In this document: piece after piece, positions 9,386 to 17,478 of the stretch
Layout of the letters: each line of letters begins with the position of its first letter
How positions within the stretch are numbered: position 1 is the stretch's first letter
Assembly: GCA_019058275.1 (NCBI GenBank)
Contig: JAHLVW010000118.1
Coordinates: forward strand, 1 to 53,240
Length of the DNA stretch: 53,240 nt
Direction: 5' to 3'
DNA from: Candidatus Heimdallarchaeota archaeon
Lineage (GTDB): Archaea; Asgardarchaeota; Heimdallarchaeia; JABLTI01
Notes under the pieces: generated by a model
Told to the model about the DNA's origin: nothing
The model's input: only the letters and a program-made list of their open reading frames with translations
Database searches by the model: none
Translations under genes and position numbers: made by a program

Positions 9386-9742
9386 TCAGAGATCTGTTGA
9401 TTGAGGTTCTTGTCCTTTTTCAGCAGAGATATCAACACCAATTGCTCTTTTAATCAGATCTGTGAGTGGATCAATTCCTTCCGCTGCTTCTTTTCTTTCT
9501 CTAGTTTGAATTTCGACTATTATTGGGAAAGTCTTTTTACTAGCTCTTATATCATCAATTAATTTGTGATGCATTCGAGCAATATCATCATCTACAATTA
9601 AAATTCCACTATCTGTATCAGCTGTAAGCTCTAATAATATCTCAGCAGCATCCTTTGGATCTTCGACTATATGGCTTTCTTTTAGCCCACCTAGTCGTAA
9701 TCCCATTGCAGTTTCTGCATTTGTTAAACTTACAATCTTCAT
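9386..9742 (-). CDS. atpF: A-type ATP synthase subunit F
   Basis: Central-stalk regulatory subunit of the archaeal A1A0 ATPase. About 118 residues with the Rossmann-like N-terminal pattern of subunit F: IVSLTNAETAMGLRLGGL, then DAAEILLELT, GILIVDDDIA and FPIIVEIQTRER; the tail is acidic and disordered (GQEPQSTDL). ATG at 9742 is preferred over TTG at 9751. It lies 35 bases after the subunit H gene and is co-directional with it. No other ATPase subunits follow; the next gene is the PAPS-reductase-like fusion, so the operon is split in this genome. Confidence 0.85.
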   Translation of the reverse strand: MKIVSLTNAETAMGLRLGGLKESHIVEDPKDAAEILLELTADTDSGILIVDDDIARMHHKLIDDIRASKKTFPIIVEIQTRERKEAAEGIDPLTDLIKRAIGVDISAEKGQEPQSTDL

Positions 9743-9777
9743 TTCATTCAATCCTTTTTAGAGCTTTCATTTCAGCA

Positions 9778-10086
9778 TTATTCAACAGTAGTTATTGAAT
9801 CAATAATAACTTTGACAGCTTGTTTTTGGTTTTTCTTACTTGAATCTTCAGTTTCCTTTATTGTTTCTTCTACTTCAGCTTGAGATTTCTTCCTTTCCTT
9901 TTCTACTGTTTTCTTGGATTTTACTTCTAATGCTTTTAGCTCATCCTTAGCATCTTCTTTTGCTTTAGCTACTAACTCACTGGAATCTTTCTGTGCTTTT
10001 CTAATAGATTCTTGTACTTTCTGTTTGGAGTCTGTAATAATCTTTTCAGCTGTCTTTTCTGCATTTCTGATTTTATCAATGCTCAT
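9778..10086 (-). CDS. ahaH: A-type ATP synthase subunit H (peripheral stalk coiled coil)
   Basis: 102 residues, almost entirely one charged helix rich in Lys, Glu and Ala with heptad-like spacing (KIRNAEKTAEKIITDSKQKV through KAQKDSSELVAKAKEDAKDEL). This is the composition and length of AhaH, which pairs with subunit E in the right-handed coiled coil of the peripheral stalk. Identification rests on adjacency to subunit F as well as on sequence, since coiled coils are weakly diagnostic. The ATG at 10086 has a clear GAGGTT ribosome site upstream. Confidence 0.72.
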   Translation of the reverse strand: MSIDKIRNAEKTAEKIITDSKQKVQESIRKAQKDSSELVAKAKEDAKDELKALEVKSKKTVEKERKKSQAEVEETIKETEDSSKKNQKQAVKVIIDSITTVE

Positions 10087-10380
10087 TTTTTAACCTCAAA
10101 CAATTCTTTGCTTTTACTGCTTCTATGCAAACACAGTCGCTTTTTATTTTTTCTGTTTACGTGAATAAAAACCTTTCAAGAGTTCCTTTTAAATGCTACT
10201 TGTTCTTCTTTCTAAGGTATAAATATCTTACAGAAATTTAGTAGTATAAATACAAAATAAATTAAGAAGTATTATTGGATAGCAATTGGCCCTTTCCTTT
10301 TATCATATTAGAAAGACTAAAAATGTTAGTCATAAGACATATATCTGTTATCCAAAACAACAATTAGGAAAATAAAACCA
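10087..10380. other. Divergent promoter region between ahaH and the winged-helix/ParA pair
   Basis: A 294-base AT-rich gap between divergent genes. It holds TATA-like stretches on both strands (for example TTTAAATGC around 10185-10200 and ATAAATATCTTACAG near 10216-10230) but no open frame of note, no tRNA and no repeat that I can see. Confidence 0.4.
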
Positions 10381-11142
10381 ATGGTAGATGAAACTAGTAT
10401 TCCATCAGAAACCAATTCAAAGGAAATAGGATTGGCAATTATCTTGATGGAAGATATGGGTCCTCAAACAGAGATTAATCTTTCATCTCTTGATGAAATC
10501 TCTTCAATGTATTTAGCTGTTAAAGGATTTACAGCTTTTATGTCAGGATTTGAGCGAGATAGTTTTGGTCCAGGGAAAATAAGAGGAATTTTACAAATAC
10601 CTGAGTCAGAACTCTATGCTGTTGCTTTGGATTTAAACATGAGAGGAACAGGTTTTGAAGATGATCCTAGACTACAAAAGGGTCGAATGGGTGTTGTTTG
10701 CTTAATTGCAGATGAAGAGCAATTAAAACTGATTAGAAAATACTACACTGAAACAGAAACATTCCTAATTGAGCATTTGAAAATAATAATATCTGTAAAT
10801 CATTTAAATGACTCATTCTGTAAAAAACTTCTAGATGATTATAATACTTTTATAGCTAAACTAGATGCTAAAGATAAAGATAGTGGAAAGAAAGAATCAG
10901 CAAGTCTTTTTGAAATTGATGTTTTGCTATCGCTACCAAAAGAAGAGAATTTAACAGCTCGAATCATAATGGAATCTATGAGTACTTCTAAACAGGGACT
11001 AACACTTGAGGAAATCAGCAAAAACTCTGATAGAAAACAAAAGAAAGAACAACAAATTATTGACAGTTTATTGGAAAAAGGATTAATAATTGCTATCCCA
11101 TCTCCTCAAAGAAAAGATGATTTGCGTTACACTGCTAAATAA
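10381..11142 (+). CDS. Protein with C-terminal winged helix, paired with a ParA-like ATPase
   Basis: 253 residues. The N-terminal 140 residues form an alternating alpha/beta region (IGLAIILMEDMGPQTEINLS, KIRGILQIPESELYAVALDL, GRMGVVCLIADEEQLKLIRKYY) whose order would suit a longin/roadblock-like or similar small-molecule-independent fold; that is speculative. A charged linker follows, then a C-terminal winged helix at about 185-250 (LTARIIMESMSTSKQGLTLEEISK...QQIIDSLLEKGLIIAI). The gene ends 24 bases before the ParA-like gene's ATG and shares its strand, so the two products probably work together, for instance as ATPase and partner or regulator. Confidence 0.6.
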   Translation: MVDETSIPSETNSKEIGLAIILMEDMGPQTEINLSSLDEISSMYLAVKGFTAFMSGFERDSFGPGKIRGILQIPESELYAVALDLNMRGTGFEDDPRLQKGRMGVVCLIADEEQLKLIRKYYTETETFLIEHLKIIISVNHLNDSFCKKLLDDYNTFIAKLDAKDKDSGKKESASLFEIDVLLSLPKEENLTARIIMESMSTSKQGLTLEEISKNSDRKQKKEQQIIDSLLEKGLIIAIPSPQRKDDLRYTAK

Positions 11143-11166
11143 TTAAAATTGGAGTTAATTAATGAA

Positions 11167-11985
11167 ATGAAAGTAATAGTCTTCCACAGTTATAAGGGGG
11201 GAACTGGAAAAACCACTTTAGCATTAAACATAGCAATAAGCTTTGCACGACAAGGCTATAAAACACTAGCAATTGATGCTGATCTTAATGCACCTACATT
11301 TGAGAGCATTTTTGTGGGATTAAATCCAAAGTATAAATTCAATGATTTATTCGAATTTGAATTAAGGAAAAAAGCTTTGAATGACGATGATGGTAAAGAA
11401 AAATCACCACCACAACCCAAGGATTTACCAATTAACTCCTTAATAGAAGAAAATCTTGATTTAGTATTTGCTGAATCCAAACCAAAGTTTGGTTTTGGAT
11501 TACTAAGTATGGATAAGAATTTTCATGTTGGAGCATTAAAAAAACTGATGGAAACAAAAAATGAATTTGAGAAGTTAGGTTATGATTACTTAATTATGGA
11601 TACTTCTCCTTCACTTAATTTAGCTTCCATTAATGCTATTATTATTGCAGATGCAACATTGATTGTTTTAAGACCAAATAAATATGGAATTGCTGGAACT
11701 ACTTTTCTTATTAAGGAGCTATATTCCATGCTTGGAACAGTAAAAAGGAAGGACTACATTGTCTTCAACCAAGTGGTTTCCAAAACTCCTACTAAATTAG
11801 TAAATCAATGGCAGAAGCACTTTAAGAAAAGGTTAGATGTTGAAACAATTGGTATTGTGCATTGCGATTGTGGAGTAGCCTTGAATATGCTATTTGGGAA
11901 TCTAATTGTTGAACATGAAGAAAACAAGGAATTTTCTAAGGTTATTAACAAAATAGTCGAAAAATTAAATCATGACTTGCTATAG
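11167..11985 (+). CDS. ParA/MinD-family P-loop ATPase
   Basis: About 272 residues. It has the deviant Walker A motif with the signature lysine (SYKGGTGKTTLALNIA), Walker A' (LAIDADLNAPTFESIF) and Walker B (YLIMDTSPSLNLASINAI), the set that defines SIMIBI ParA/MinD ATPases. A family-typical LRPNKYGIAGT and VFNQVVSK follow. No C-terminal amphipathic membrane-targeting helix is obvious, so ParA- or orphan-type is more likely than MinD. Start: ATG at 11167 follows GGAGTT by 10 bases; TTG at 11149 is in frame but overlaps that site. Its operon partner is the winged-helix gene just upstream; no ParB is nearby. Confidence 0.85.
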   Translation: MKVIVFHSYKGGTGKTTLALNIAISFARQGYKTLAIDADLNAPTFESIFVGLNPKYKFNDLFEFELRKKALNDDDGKEKSPPQPKDLPINSLIEENLDLVFAESKPKFGFGLLSMDKNFHVGALKKLMETKNEFEKLGYDYLIMDTSPSLNLASINAIIIADATLIVLRPNKYGIAGTTFLIKELYSMLGTVKRKDYIVFNQVVSKTPTKLVNQWQKHFKKRLDVETIGIVHCDCGVALNMLFGNLIVEHEENKEFSKVINKIVEKLNHDLL

Positions 11986-12069
11986 AAAGTTCCAAAATTA
12001 AGTAATACAACAACAATAATGGAAACATTTTTTTTTCAAAATAAACAAATTTAGCTTGAGTAGTGCGAA

Positions 12070-14244
12070 GTGCAGCATCTTTTGTCTAAAATAATTGGTA
12101 TTGATATTCTAGCTGGAACCTCGAGTCAAAAGAAATCATCTTCTAGAGTTAATCGTTTTGCTGCAGTAGTTATGGAAAAGGGAAATATCATCGAAACTCA
12201 TAACTCCATTTCTATAAGAAATCTCATTCGATTGTGCAGACAGCACGAACCAATATTCTTAGGTATAGATAATATATTTGAATTGGAAATAAATTCCGCT
12301 AGGATCATAAGATTCTGTGGGCAGCTACCAATTGATACAAAGATAATACAAGTAACTGGAGCGCCTCCTGATGGTTTTGAGTCACTGAACCGTTTAGCTA
12401 GAAGATACAATATCCCCTACCCTTCTCACCATGCAAATCCTACTCAAACAGCTGAAATTATCTGTAAACTAGCTGAGAAAAATATTGGTTACATCCTAAT
12501 GCCATATGAAGATGAAACTGAAATTAAAATATCTCGAGCAAAAGCAATAGGTCCAGGTGGTTGGTCTCAACAAAGATACTCGAGAAAAATGCGAGGTGAG
12601 ATTTTAACAATAACGCGAGAAATTGAGAAACAGCTACAAGATCACAATATAGATTTCGATTTAGAAGTTCGCAAAACTGAGTATGGTTATGATAATGCAG
12701 TGTTTAGAGCATATTCTTCTTTATCTGCCATAAGAAAAGTAGTGAAGCCTTTCAGAGGGGAATTATCTCGAGTATCAGTTTCACCTATTAGAAAAAAGAG
12801 ATTGGAATTTATTCCCGCTTCCGGCAGTAGAGGAAAATTCTCTTCAGGAATTAGAAGAAAATCTGAAAGAGGTTTAATTGTTGGAATAGATCCTGGACCA
12901 AACACAGGTGTTGCTGTTCTTAATTTCGCTGGAAAAATATTGTTGGTTGATTCCTTACGAAGTGTAGCAAGAGGTGATATAATCAGAAAGATAACCATGC
13001 TTGGTGATCCAGCATTAATCGCAGCAGATGTTACTCCCCCGCCAGATTTCGTAGTGAAAATTTCTAAAATGCTGAATACTTCATTATTTTTCCCGGAGAA
13101 ACTCTATAGCTCAGATGAAAAAAACCGAACAGTTAATGATTTTACAGAGATTAACAGGACTAGAGTAAAAGGATCTCATAAAAGAGATGCTTTATTTGCT
13201 GCCATAAAAGGTTATAACAAATACATGGGATTATTTGATCGGATTGACAATGAGCTTTCAAAATCAAAGGATATTGGATTACGCAATAAAGTAAAACAAG
13301 TTGTTATCAAAGAAGAAATGAATATTCAAGAAGCTATTGAAGAGGTTCGTAATCGTGAGAAGGTTTTCGAAAGACCCGAAATCAAACTTAAAAAGGAAGA
13401 AGAACTAACTGAAAGTGAAAAATCGTTAATAGAAAAGATTGATGCTCTCAAAGAACTTATTGATCGTCAAACAACTCATATTGAAAACCTTGAAGATTTA
13501 AATGAACAGATATTTGATGATATTGAAAGTCTTCGTAAAGAAAACAAAAATCTGAAACAAAGAATCAAGAAAGTTACTAATAAGCAATCACAGGAGCTAA
13601 AAAGAGAAAAAGCAATAAAGACGAGAGATGACGATCTGAGATTTCTGAGAAGTAGAGTAAAGGAACTTGAAAGTGAACTCTCTAAGGTAACTAGAATTAT
13701 TTCTGATCTTAAAAGAATGATAGTAATGGGTTCAAATCGAGTTGTTGTTCCTATGAAAGTTGTTTTTGAATTCTCTCGAGAGGGCATTGAAAAAACCATT
13801 TCTAGAATGAACATTGAACCATTTGATGTTATTTTACTAGTAGATCCTTCAGGTGGTGGAAAGAGAACTGCAGAGATGCTTATAGAAAGAGAAGTCAAAG
13901 CAGTTGTTTGTGCAAAAAACAATATTTCCAATTTAGCCATGGAAGCTTTCATTAGTGCTAACATTCCAGTATTGTTTCATATGGAAATAAGGCAGATAGA
14001 TGATATAGCTGTTACCTATTATGATGAACTGGAACAAGCCATTAATGGCTGGGAGGAACAAAGACAGGAATTTTTAGGGGAAAGAACAGAAGATAAACTT
14101 GGAACACTAATTGCAGAATATCAAAGCAAACGTAAAAAAGAACTAGAACAGATTTACAAAGATGAAAGAAAAGGTAGAAGTAAAACCGGCACTCCTAAAA
14201 AACCCATAAAAATCATTAAATCAAAGGATATTGAAGAAGAATAA
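12070..14244 (+). CDS. DUF460 / COG2433 RNase H-like protein with coiled coil
   Basis: 724 residues. Known: an archaeal family annotated as predicted RuvC/YqgF-like nuclease. An N-terminal domain starts KIIGIDILAGTSS; the RNase H-like core near 280 has IVGIDPGPNTGVAVLNFAG, where the DPG..TG aspartate would be catalytic. A later IAADVTPPPDFVVKIS and a conserved GSHKRDALFAA carry further acidic residues. Residues about 420-560 form a long coiled coil (EKIDALKELIDRQTTHIENL, SELSKVTRIISDLKRMIV), and a C-terminal alpha/beta domain and basic tail close the protein. The start is GTG at 12070. The family is proposed to act in DNA or RNA processing; no activity has to my knowledge been firmly assigned. 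Confidence 0.88.
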   Translation: MQHLLSKIIGIDILAGTSSQKKSSSRVNRFAAVVMEKGNIIETHNSISIRNLIRLCRQHEPIFLGIDNIFELEINSARIIRFCGQLPIDTKIIQVTGAPPDGFESLNRLARRYNIPYPSHHANPTQTAEIICKLAEKNIGYILMPYEDETEIKISRAKAIGPGGWSQQRYSRKMRGEILTITREIEKQLQDHNIDFDLEVRKTEYGYDNAVFRAYSSLSAIRKVVKPFRGELSRVSVSPIRKKRLEFIPASGSRGKFSSGIRRKSERGLIVGIDPGPNTGVAVLNFAGKILLVDSLRSVARGDIIRKITMLGDPALIAADVTPPPDFVVKISKMLNTSLFFPEKLYSSDEKNRTVNDFTEINRTRVKGSHKRDALFAAIKGYNKYMGLFDRIDNELSKSKDIGLRNKVKQVVIKEEMNIQEAIEEVRNREKVFERPEIKLKKEEELTESEKSLIEKIDALKELIDRQTTHIENLEDLNEQIFDDIESLRKENKNLKQRIKKVTNKQSQELKREKAIKTRDDDLRFLRSRVKELESELSKVTRIISDLKRMIVMGSNRVVVPMKVVFEFSREGIEKTISRMNIEPFDVILLVDPSGGGKRTAEMLIEREVKAVVCAKNNISNLAMEAFISANIPVLFHMEIRQIDDIAVTYYDELEQAINGWEEQRQEFLGERTEDKLGTLIAEYQSKRKKELEQIYKDERKGRSKTGTPKKPIKIIKSKDIEEE

Positions 14245-14323
14245 TCTATTGCAATAAATCTAGATTCAATTAGCTTGTTGATTTGCGATAATTAAAAACT
14301 AAAGAACAAATCTATTTTGGAAG

Positions 14324-14566
14324 CTATTCTGGTTTTTGATCAATTTGTACCCAAAGAATGTTATTGCCACGTATGAAAATTTTACCAAAGGATGCAACTT
14401 TTTCTCCTCTAAAGTATTCAAGTGCATTTTGTAGAACCATATTCATGTGTTGGTCTTGAGCATCTAAATATCCTCGAAATTCTCGACCGTCTTTTAGTCT
14501 TATGATTATGAAATTGCTGTAAGCTTTTCGTAAACGATTAATTGGATGGGAATTGAATGTTGACAT
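14324..14566 (-). CDS. Sm-like (LSm) RNA-binding protein
   Basis: 80 residues, the size of archaeal SmAP proteins that form heptameric rings on U-rich RNA. The Sm1 motif is seen as IIIRLKDGREFRGYLDAQDQHMNMVLQNA, split here as the strand-turn-strand with the conserved G.L...D..MN; the Sm2 motif is GKIFIRGNNILWV near the end. ATG at 14566 is unambiguous. The gene converges on DUF460 and has a short 5' region; ring assembly and RNA targets are inferred from the family. Confidence 0.93.
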   Translation of the reverse strand: MSTFNSHPINRLRKAYSNFIIIRLKDGREFRGYLDAQDQHMNMVLQNALEYFRGEKVASFGKIFIRGNNILWVQIDQKPE

Positions 14567-14740
14567 ATATATTTATCATCCTAATAGATTCTATAATTAT
14601 TGAAGATTCATACTTTAAAAAGCTAATGAATGCTAACAACAATTTTTGATGTGGAATTTTTCCACTCGTTTCATTGATTTTTCTAAGAATAAAAGGTTTT
14701 CTAAAAAATTGAATGTAAAAAAAGAAAGGAAAGAGGTCGT

Positions 14741-17128
14741 TTACGCTATGTAAAACGCCTCAGATGTAAGGCCATCATATTCTTCTGGTTCGTCTCCTCC
14801 GCCATAAGGATATGCTGCATGTGCATAAGCAAAAACATCTTCCATTGAAACTGATGCACTACCACCAAAATGGTTTTGCCAAGAGTAATCCAAGAAGTAG
14901 TATGTCCACAGACCATTATTATTTGCTGGTGAGTCATAACCATATCCGTTATCAGTACAAGTCATTGCTACATAAACATTGTTGCTATTTGGCATGTTCA
15001 TCAAATCGGGACCAAATCCTCCTGAATAACAATGATCAATGAAAACAAAAATACTGTCAGCGACAGCATCATCAAGAATAGCTTTTAGTTCTGTGTCGTA
15101 GAAGTCACCATCTTCACCGTTTTCTCCTGCAGCACAATCCCATTGACATAGATAAGAAGAGCCAACGCCATTACCAGAACCGTGTCCAGAAGTTATGAAA
15201 GCGATTATATCATCTGAATCCGCTAGGTTTACCATGTTAATTAATGCTTGTTTAACATTATACTCAGTTGCATAACCATCCCATTGTGGATAGTTAGTAG
15301 TATGGCCATCACCGTAAACCCAAATGTAATCATAATCCATTTGTGCACTTGTTAGATGATAATACCAATCAGTAGCATCTTCGTCACAGTAATTCAAATC
15401 ACTGATTGCTTTGTAGTATGAAATACCTACAATTACTGCATATTTTATAACCTGAACAGCAGTAGTATCAACAGTAAAGGTGACTGAATCAGTGGCGTCA
15501 TTACCTGCAAAATCCCATGCTCGGAGATCTACAGTATGAGAAGCATCTGTTAATCCAGTGAATGTATGGCTTGTGCTTGTACCTTTATTTATCCAAGAAC
15601 CACCATTGAGTCGAATCTCATAATAGTCAATACCACTTCCAACATCAGAACCAGACCATATGATATTTACATCAGTTGATGCAACAATAGAACCATCACT
15701 TGGTGAAGTTATTGTAACGATTGGAGGAGTTGTATCAAGACCACTTAGAGTAACAGTAATTGTATAAGTTCCTGATACACTATATGCATAACACCCAACT
15801 TTCCATGTTCCAGAAGTAGCAGCAGGTTCAACAGTTATCCATTCAGGATTAACAGAATAACCAGAATAGGCACTGTTAGGAATGGTTATTTTTACTGAGT
15901 GATCAGTATATGTCCAACCACCAGTTCGAAGATTTTGATCATCCCACATACTAAGATCGAAATCATAACTACTACTAAATGCTAATTCAACTTCTACTTT
16001 AGCAGTAGCAACTGGAACAGAAAATTCGTGTTGTTTACTATCTGAACCTTGACTTACTGAACCTGTAAAGGTATATACAATAGGTTCTGTTCCACCAGAA
16101 GTATCAACAGTAAAGGTAACTGAATCGAGATTGCTGTTTCCAGCAACATCCCATGCCTGAACATCTACTGTATGACTACTATCTGCTAATCCAATGAAAG
16201 TATGACTAGTGGTAGTTCCTTTATTTATCCAAGAACCAAAATCAATTCGAACCTCATAATAGTCAATACCGCTATCAGCATCTGAACCAGTCCAAAAAGT
16301 TGCAACATCTGAACTAGTTAATAATGCTCCATTAGATGGGGAAGTTATAGTTATATCCGGAGGAGTTGTATCAGGAAGATCAATTGTAAAACTAATGCTA
16401 TCTAAATTATTATTACCAGCATTATCCCAAGCATGAACATCTACAGTATGTCCACTTTCAGCTAAACTTGTGAATGTATGGCTTGTAACTGTACCTTTAT
16501 TTATCCATGAACCTAAATCTATTCGTATTTCATAGTAGTTAATGCCACTATCAGCATCTGAGCCAGTCCAAGTAACTGTAACATCATCGGTAGTAAGAGT
16601 TGCACCATTAGAAGGTGAAGTAATTGAAATAGTTGGTGGGGTAGTATCAGAAACATCTGATGTAACAATGACAGTTATTGTGTATGATCCTGAACCACGA
16701 TAGGAATAACACCCAATTTTCCATATTCCGGATGTTGTTGGAGGTTCAACAGTTATCCATTCAGGATTTGCTGAATAGCCAGAATAAGCACTGTTTGGAA
16801 TGTTATACTTAGTAGAACGATCAGAAGCAGTCCATCCACCAGTTCGACGATTTAGATCATCCCATAAGCTAAGATCAAAATCATAACTGCTACTGAAGGA
16901 TAATTCAACTTCAATCAAAATTATATCAGAAGGAACTGAAAAGGTATGCAAAGTACCATCAGAACCTTGACTGACAGAACCAGTAAATGTATGTACTACT
17001 GGAGCCTTAATATTAGTGGTATAAACCTTTTGATTTTCTGCTAAAGAATGATCAAGAGGTATTACTGAAATAGTTACAAAAAACAATAATAGAATAAACA
17101 AACTAACAAAAATTTTACTTTTTTTCAT
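14741..17128 (-). CDS. Large secreted caspase-like (clan CD) protein with PPC and Ig-like repeats
   Basis: 795 residues. Signal peptide at 1-31 (basic MKKSK then a long hydrophobic core). Next come a PPC-type beta domain (about 40-160), two Ig-like modules each opening with DTTPP.I.ITSPS (about 165-250 and 255-345), a second PPC domain (350-462), a third Ig-like module (465-555), and a caspase-fold domain from 562. The caspase domain begins YAVIVGISYYKAISDLNYCDEDA and carries the catalytic dyad: His in ITSGHGSG (about 649) and Cys in FIDHCYSGGF (about 700). Known: this His/Cys arrangement is shared by metacaspases and C13 legumains, and bacterial relatives process surface proteins. The modules are nearly repeated at DNA level, suggesting internal duplication. 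It probably acts outside the cell; no C-terminal anchor is seen. Confidence 0.88.
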   Translation of the reverse strand: MKKSKIFVSLFILLLFFVTISVIPLDHSLAENQKVYTTNIKAPVVHTFTGSVSQGSDGTLHTFSVPSDIILIEVELSFSSSYDFDLSLWDDLNRRTGGWTASDRSTKYNIPNSAYSGYSANPEWITVEPPTTSGIWKIGCYSYRGSGSYTITVIVTSDVSDTTPPTISITSPSNGATLTTDDVTVTWTGSDADSGINYYEIRIDLGSWINKGTVTSHTFTSLAESGHTVDVHAWDNAGNNNLDSISFTIDLPDTTPPDITITSPSNGALLTSSDVATFWTGSDADSGIDYYEVRIDFGSWINKGTTTSHTFIGLADSSHTVDVQAWDVAGNSNLDSVTFTVDTSGGTEPIVYTFTGSVSQGSDSKQHEFSVPVATAKVEVELAFSSSYDFDLSMWDDQNLRTGGWTYTDHSVKITIPNSAYSGYSVNPEWITVEPAATSGTWKVGCYAYSVSGTYTITVTLSGLDTTPPIVTITSPSDGSIVASTDVNIIWSGSDVGSGIDYYEIRLNGGSWINKGTSTSHTFTGLTDASHTVDLRAWDFAGNDATDSVTFTVDTTAVQVIKYAVIVGISYYKAISDLNYCDEDATDWYYHLTSAQMDYDYIWVYGDGHTTNYPQWDGYATEYNVKQALINMVNLADSDDIIAFITSGHGSGNGVGSSYLCQWDCAAGENGEDGDFYDTELKAILDDAVADSIFVFIDHCYSGGFGPDLMNMPNSNNVYVAMTCTDNGYGYDSPANNNGLWTYYFLDYSWQNHFGGSASVSMEDVFAYAHAAYPYGGGDEPEEYDGLTSEAFYIA

Positions 17129-17289
17129 AAGAATCCCACACTTCCAATAAAATAATATTGGGAGATCGTTTGTGTTAGTAATGGATAATTTTCTGATATT
17201 TATAAGGATTTTTAAAAAAAATCCACTTTGAGAATCACTATAGGAATTTATATACTGAAAGAAAAAATGCTAAAAAGAGAATTCTTAAC

Positions 17290-17310
17290 AATCGAAAGAT
17301 TTTATAAGGA
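17290..17310 (+). promoter_or_regulatory. Strong archaeal promoter upstream of tRNA-Phe
   Basis: CGAAAGATTTTATAAGG combines an excellent BRE (CGAAA) with a TATA box. The predicted start is roughly 25 bases downstream, leaving a 5' leader of about 40 bases before the tRNA. Confidence 0.6.
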
Positions 17311-17387
17311 AAAAACTACCAACAAAGAACTAGGTGTCGCAAAAAGCTCTACTTAAGCACTAGGGTTGTCGCGGTAGCTTAGCCCGG

Positions 17388-17413
17388 AAGATCTTGAGGT
17401 TTGATCTGGGTAC
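17388..17413 (+). other. tRNA intron with bulge-helix-bulge splice motif
   Basis: Flanks fold as a bulge-helix-bulge. Exon GCCC (17382-17385) pairs with intron GGGT (17408-17411) as the 4-bp central helix, including one G-T. The 3-base bulges are GGA and ACG, each cut after its second base. Intron AGATC pairs with GATCT as the inner helix, and the tRNA D-stem forms the outer helix. The position, between the D-loop GG and the 3' D-stem, is non-canonical. Confidence 0.85.
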
Positions 17414-17450
17414 GAGAGCGCAGGACTGAAGATCCTGTTGTCGGGTGTTC

Positions 17451-17470
17451 AAATCACCCCCGCGACACCA
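17451..17470 (+). repeat. Left copy of 20-base direct repeat (3' end of tRNA-Phe), candidate att site
   Basis: The last 20 bases of tRNA-Phe, including CCA, recur at 18330-18349 with a single C-to-T difference. tRNA 3' ends are classic integration sites, and the repeat brackets one gene. Confidence 0.6.
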
Positions 17471-17478
17471 ACTAATTA

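Larger units (their letters stand above)
17368..17470 (+). tRNA. tRNA-Phe (GAA) with a 26-base intron in the D-loop
   Basis: The acceptor stem GTCGCGG pairs with CCGCGAC followed by A and encoded CCA (17468-17470). The D-stem is GCTT/GAGC, the anticodon stem is CAGGA/TCCTG with loop CTGAAGA (anticodon GAA), and the T-arm is GGGTG-TTCAAAT-CACCC. The D-loop is interrupted by 17388-17413. Removing those bases leaves a standard 77-base tRNA including CCA, with an AGCCCGGGA D-loop like other archaeal tRNA-Phe. The anticodon arm and T-arm are perfectly paired, so the gene looks functional. Confidence 0.93.

Noticed and set aside
12687..12998. 103-codon minus-strand frame
   Set aside because: Fully inside DUF460; no start signal; antisense shadow.
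13476..13964. 162-codon minus-strand frame
   Set aside because: Lies inside the DUF460 coiled-coil coding region on the other strand; Ser/Leu-rich composition is what the antisense of Lys/Glu-rich codons gives.
14650..14665. GTGGAATTTTTCCAC palindrome as an origin or operator site
   Set aside because: It lies between convergent/terminating transcripts followed by T-rich sequence, so a simple terminator hairpin is the plainer reading; no support for more.
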